Positions 60,998-64,000 of a stretch of 64,000 nucleotides of DNA are shown piece after piece; position 1 is the stretch's first letter, and each line of letters begins with the position of its first letter. A program made the position numbers and the translations under genes. This stretch comes from Anodontia alba (taxonomy: Eukaryota; Mollusca; Bivalvia; Lucinida; Lucinidae), in assembly GCA_964016985.1 (NCBI GenBank), contig OZ024821.1, forward strand, positions 91,874,093 through 91,938,092. The letters are read 5' to 3'. The notes beneath the pieces are model-generated. The model ran no database searches, was not told the DNA's origin, and saw nothing but the letters and a program-made list of their open reading frames with translations.

Positions 60998-61759
60998 CTT
61001 GTTCAACATGCCACTGACAGGGGCCAGTTTTGGAGGTCCTGCATCCAGTTCTTCATAAATGGGATCCTTCTTCTCAACCAAAGGAGCCTCAATGAGTTGC
61101 TCATTGCTGTAGCTGCGTATTCGTTGCTCCCGCCTCATTCCTGCTGTAGTAAATCCTAACCGTAACCCTTCAGGAGACCAAGTTTTACGGCGGGTTTGAC
61201 CATAGGGATAATAGTACGAAGATCCATTTGTTACTGACACAGAATGAGACAGTATAGGATGTTTCTTAGGAGTTGCCTCCCCTATCTGTGAAGTTGAGAT
61301 TGAACTGGCAGTTCTTGGCGGAGGTGGTGGGGCAACTTTTTGAGATTTTTGGTTGCTATAGCTACTATACTGATTTTTTTGAGAATACTGACTAGCAGAA
61401 CTAGGTTTTCTTTGTAAGTTTGGTTTCTTATTTGAGAATTGAATCTGAGAGTAATCATCCTCTGTAGAATTAGCAGATGTATCTTTTGGTGTCTGCTGCT
61501 TAGCACCAAAATTTGGGTCAAAAATATATTTTACTTCCTGTGAGTATGTGCTATAATTAGACATCGCTGGAGAGCATATATTCCTAGTAGTAATTCTTGG
61601 TGAGTATAAATCTCCAACCGAACTTGCGGACATGTTTGGTGAGAAGACATCATTCATACTTCGTGGAGAGTAAAGATCAGATCCAAAATTCATACTTTCC
61701 CCATCAGAAAACACAATGTCGGACATGGACATAGAATCATCTCTTCTAACACGAGCCAT
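60998..61759 (-). CDS. First coding exon of an unrecognised host protein
   Basis: 254 codons from ATG (61759) to a phase-0 donor, AAG then GTATGC, at 60998/60997. An in-frame TGA 24 bases upstream of the ATG supports this start. The protein piece is Ser/Tyr/Pro-rich and probably disordered. Residues 28-65 hold four spaced -SP- motifs (DLYSPR twice, DVFSPN, NICSPA), candidate proline-directed phosphosites. PPPPPR at 144-149 could bind SH3, WW or EVH1 domains. RRKTWSPEGLRLGF (190-203) and DPIYEEL (232-238, a possible phosphotyrosine site) look conserved. No membrane segment or enzyme motif. Reading past the donor gives a stop after 38 more codons, which are unlike the rest. A scaffold or signalling adaptor is a guess only; I do not recognise the family. 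Confidence 0.85.
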
Positions 61760-61807
61760 GTTTTCTGTCTGTGAGCTATACTTTCACATCACTGCCCTCT
61801 TCAGGAC
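61760..61807 (-). other. 5' UTR part of the same exon, with acceptor and ATG-TGA
   Basis: A good minus-strand acceptor (CCCCACTTTCCATTTCAG) ends at 61808, so an upstream non-coding exon is likely. An ATG directly followed by TGA lies at 61789-61784 in frame with the main ATG. Confidence 0.6.
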
Positions 61808-61827
61808 CTGAAATGGAAAGTGGGGTA

Positions 61828-62042
61828 TTAACCATAATAGTCTGGAGACTCCTAAAAGGGTATTTGGTAAACAGTGCAGACCCAGATCAGACGCCACCAG
61901 AACAGGGCATCTGATCAGGGTCTTCACTGTTTGCAAATAGTTCAACCATTTTTTCTCTAGGAATATCTATTTCACATAAAATCTAAATTAGAATCTTCCA
62001 ATATATAGTGTGGGAGAGTCTACTCAGTCTATAATGGGTTAA
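61828..62042. mobile_element. F4 element next to the splice acceptor
   Basis: TTAACCATAATAGTCTGGAG to CTATAATGGGTTAA. Hairpin GCAGACCCAGATCAGACGCC / GGCATCTGATCAGGGTCTTC. Its left TTAA is about 17 bases from the predicted acceptor of the host exon. Confidence 0.9.
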
Positions 62043-62092
62043 AAACTCAGTCAACTACCTTATTTCTCCATGAAGTTCTTGCAGCCCAGTCA

Positions 62093-62260
62093 GCTGGGTA
62101 AAAAAAAAAAAATCAGCAAATGACACTTTGACATATTTTTCTCTCAAAGACTTCATAGGAGACAATTTGCCTGACATGTCAAACTCTATATTCTGGAAAA
62201 AATAAGGGGAAAAATCATCAATCTGTCATCTGCTGAATTTCCTGAGAATGCTGAAGATTA
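62093..62260. mobile_element. F5 element, decayed ends
   Basis: CAGCAAATGACACTTTGACA, GGAGACAATTTGCCTGACAT, ATTCTGGAAAAAATAAGGG and CTGTCATCTGCTGAATTTCC. Confidence 0.72.
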
Positions 62261-62524
62261 GATATCAATACACATCTTAAAATGTTTTCCTTACTTTCTT
62301 ACTTTTTGCCTCAAATGAAATCTTGACATTTTATTCCATCACCTTCAGAGATAATGGGGATGAAATGTTAAGCTCCACATCACAGTTACGACAAAGAGAA
62401 TAAAACTTTGAATATACATGGTGTATGAAAATGACATTCAACTCCTTAAACACAAATTAACAAACTTTAGTATCCTATAAATCATTTTTGGCCAACATAT
62501 GTGCTGTCTGTCACTGTTTTGAAG
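62261..62524. other. Short region, weak K2 scrap
   Basis: TCTTGACATTTTATTCC and GATGAAATGTTAAGC near 62322-62373 are probably an old K2 hairpin. Confidence 0.4.
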
Positions 62525-62733
62525 TTAACCCTTAAAGCGCCAAGAAAACCTGCATCTGAAAATGTCGTCTGTTTTTGTCGTCTGCTGAATATTCTTACAG
62601 ACTTTTCAAACCTATTTTTTGCATACTGGCAAACAGTGTGGACCCTGATCAGACTGCTCCTAAATGACTTTTAAAATCACAAGCAGATGACAAAGCAGAC
62701 GACAATGGTTGTGACTGGCGCTTTAATGGTTAA
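62525..62733. mobile_element. F2 element, core arm deleted
   Basis: TTAACCCTTAAAGCGCCAAG to GGCGCTTTAATGGTTAA. The right K1 arm is deleted after AGACTGCTCCTAAA. Confidence 0.9.
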
Positions 62734-62877
62734 GTGTGTTTTGCATCGATGATCAAAATATGAATGAAATAGCGATACACTTTCTTATGTCTGCTGAATA
62801 CAAAAACAGAAAAAAAAAAAAGAAAAAAAACCTTGTAATGAATGAAAACTAGAAGACATACTGATTAGAGAAGAAGC

Positions 62878-63116
62878 TTAACCCTTAAAGCGCCAAGAAA
62901 ACCTGCATCTGAAAATGTCGTCTGTTTATGTCGTCTGCTGCATCTTTTTGTAAACTTTCCAAACTTACATTTTGCATACAGGCAAACAGTGTGGACCCAG
63001 ATCAGACTACTCCTAAAGAAGCAGTCTGATCTGGATCCACACTGTTTGCAAAAATGACTTTTAAAATCACAAGCAGACGACAAAGCAGATGACAATTGTT
63101 GTGATTGGCAGTTTAA
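62878..63116. mobile_element. F2 element, complete
   Basis: TTAACCCTTAAAGCGCCAAG to TTGGCAGTTTAA. Full K1 hairpin GGACCCAGATCAGACTAC / GCAGTCTGATCTGGATCC. Shares its last TTAA with the next F1. Confidence 0.92.
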
Positions 63117-63313
63117 CCCTTGTCCTGCTGAATAAATTAAGATGCCACACCCACTCCTAATTTTCTGCCAATCACATTACTTCATCCAGGTTGGTGATAC
63201 AAATTCATATGCTTACTGACAAACAGTGCAGATCCAGATCAGAAGCCAACTTATCTGGATCTACACTGTTTGCAAAGACAAGGTATATCCGGGTTCAGCA
63301 GGACAAGGGTTAA
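63113..63313. mobile_element. F1 element abutting F2
   Basis: TTAACCCTTGTCCTGCTGAA to CAGCAGGACAAGGGTTAA. Tip partly deleted (AGATCAGAAGCCAACTTATC). Starts at the TTAA that ends F2. Confidence 0.92.
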
Positions 63314-63316
63314 GGG

Positions 63317-63545
63317 TTAACCTGTAAAGTGCTAAGCAAAACTTGTAGCAGACGACATTCTAAAATCTTATTTCTTTTTTTATTTTCAAAGAAAACGAGT
63401 CTTGATATTTAATGTGAAAGTAGTATACTACTTGTGAATCATCTGCCATTCACATGAAATGTCCAGACTTGTTTTCTCTGAAAACTAAAAACAAAAATTC
63501 AAAATTGTTGTCTACTGAAGTTGTGACTGGCACTTTAAGGGTTAA
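63317..63545. mobile_element. F3 element following F1
   Basis: TTAACCTGTAAAGTGCTAAG to GGCACTTTAAGGGTTAA. Hairpin with CTTGATATTTAATGTGAAAG and an extra AGTAGTATACTACT palindrome at the tip. Only GGG separates it from the F1 TTAA. Confidence 0.87.
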
Positions 63546-63735
63546 GAAATCAAGATTTTGCAAATGCAATGAGGTTTTTTGATAAAAATCAGCAGCATGC
63601 TCTGTCCTATACAAACTATGAAAATCTGGTCCAGCCTGTATATCCAATCTAAGCAATGAAAAATCATATTTCCCATAAAGACTCAGACATCTCAAGTCTT
63701 TACCATACTTCTCCTACAATTTGAACAAATCTCTT

Positions 63736-63941
63736 TTAACAAATGAACTCCCCCACACTGTATACTGGAAGAGTCTAATTTCAATTTCAAGTATGTCGGG
63801 CTATGTGATTTAGATATTCCAAGAGAAAAATGGTTGAACTATTTGTAAAGAGTGGAGATGCTGATCAGATGCCAAATTCTACAGCCTCTGATCTGGGTCT
63901 GCACTGTTTGCAAAATACCCTTTTAGACAACAATGGGTTAA
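63736..63941. mobile_element. F4 element
   Basis: TTAACAAATGAACTCCCCCA to ACAACAATGGGTTAA. K1 arms GTGGAGATGCTGATCAGATG and CTCTGATCTGGGTCTGCAC. Left end shortened. F6-like text lies on both sides. Confidence 0.85.
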
Positions 63942-63975
63942 AATGGATTTGTTCAAATTGTAGAATGCTACCTTT

Positions 63976-64000
63976 CTGCTTGGCAGATGATTCACATGAA
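63976..64000. mobile_element. K2 hairpin fragment at the window edge
   Basis: GCTTGGCAGATGATTCACAT is the F3 core; the element continues beyond the window or is a scrap. Confidence 0.6.

Noticed and set aside
7336..63095. Many 60-100 codon ORFs inside palindromic elements (e.g. 8398-8673, 56446-56700) as genes
   Set aside because: They follow element borders and hairpin arms; no domains, no splice signals, not conserved as genes. The F2 ORF is kept only as a finding.

Overview
The window looks like nuclear DNA of an invertebrate animal, most likely a bivalve mollusc. This is an inference from the AT-rich sequence, GT-AG splice signals, a non-LTR retrotransposon, tRNA-derived SINEs and a very high load of short palindromic transposons. 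There is no operon-like packing, and no CRISPR array, rRNA or intact tRNA gene was seen. Only one host coding exon is well supported: the first coding exon of an unrecognised, low-complexity protein on the minus strand (ATG at 61759, splice donor after 60998). A few further minus-strand stretches (about 30.5, 11.5, 11.1 and 10.4 kb) could be exons of the same or another gene and are given low confidence.

The left end (about 490-5323) holds a nearly complete LINE. ORF1 is an SGNH-esterase-like domain plus two CCHC zinc knuckles. ORF2 is an APE-type endonuclease, a reverse transcriptase and a C-terminal Cys/His motif. The two ORFs lie in the same frame, separated by a single TAG, and no in-frame ATG precedes the endonuclease. 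The 3' end has AATAAA and a short ATTGT repeat tail. It is the only autonomous-looking element here.

The remaining ~58 kb is largely a mosaic of 100-650 bp palindromic, non-autonomous elements (MITE or foldback type). For reference below: F1 ends TTAACCCTTGTC; F2 and F3 both end TTAACCCTTAAAGCGCCAA; F4 ends TTAACCCATTGTAG; F5 ends TTAATGCTTAGCA and GTGGTAAAGGTTAA; F6 ends TACCATATTTACCCTAAG; F7 ends GGGCCCAGTTGTTCAAA; F8 ends CATAGCTCCAGATAAG; F9 ends CAGTCAAACCTCAATAGC; F10 ends ACCGTATTTGACCTAAT; F11 ends TAGACTGGCTCCAGTCTCC; F12 ends TACACCACAACCTC; F13 carries GGGAGACAACT arms; F14 ends TTAACTCTTTCACTGC; F15 ends TTAACCCTTATCTTGCC. F1-F5, F14 and F15 sit on TTAA (sometimes TTAG or CTAA) duplications and have CCC/GGG-like ends, as expected of piggyBac-superfamily derivatives.

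The central hairpins are shared between families with different ends. Core K1 (GCAAACAGTG plus GATCAG) occurs in F1, F2, F4, F6 and F14. Core K2 (TTGACATTTCATG) occurs in F3 and F5. Core K4 (ATGTTGTGGGTACTCATTAG) occurs in F8, F9 and F10. Conversely F2 and F3 share ends but carry different cores. This mix-and-match architecture, repeated chains of elements sharing one TTAA, and multiple nested insertions with inferable empty sites are the most unusual aspects of the window. Several SINE copies, minisatellite-bearing elements and simple repeats fill other gaps.

No transposase gene was found, so the MITEs would depend on enzymes encoded elsewhere. All family names are local labels; no database comparison was possible.
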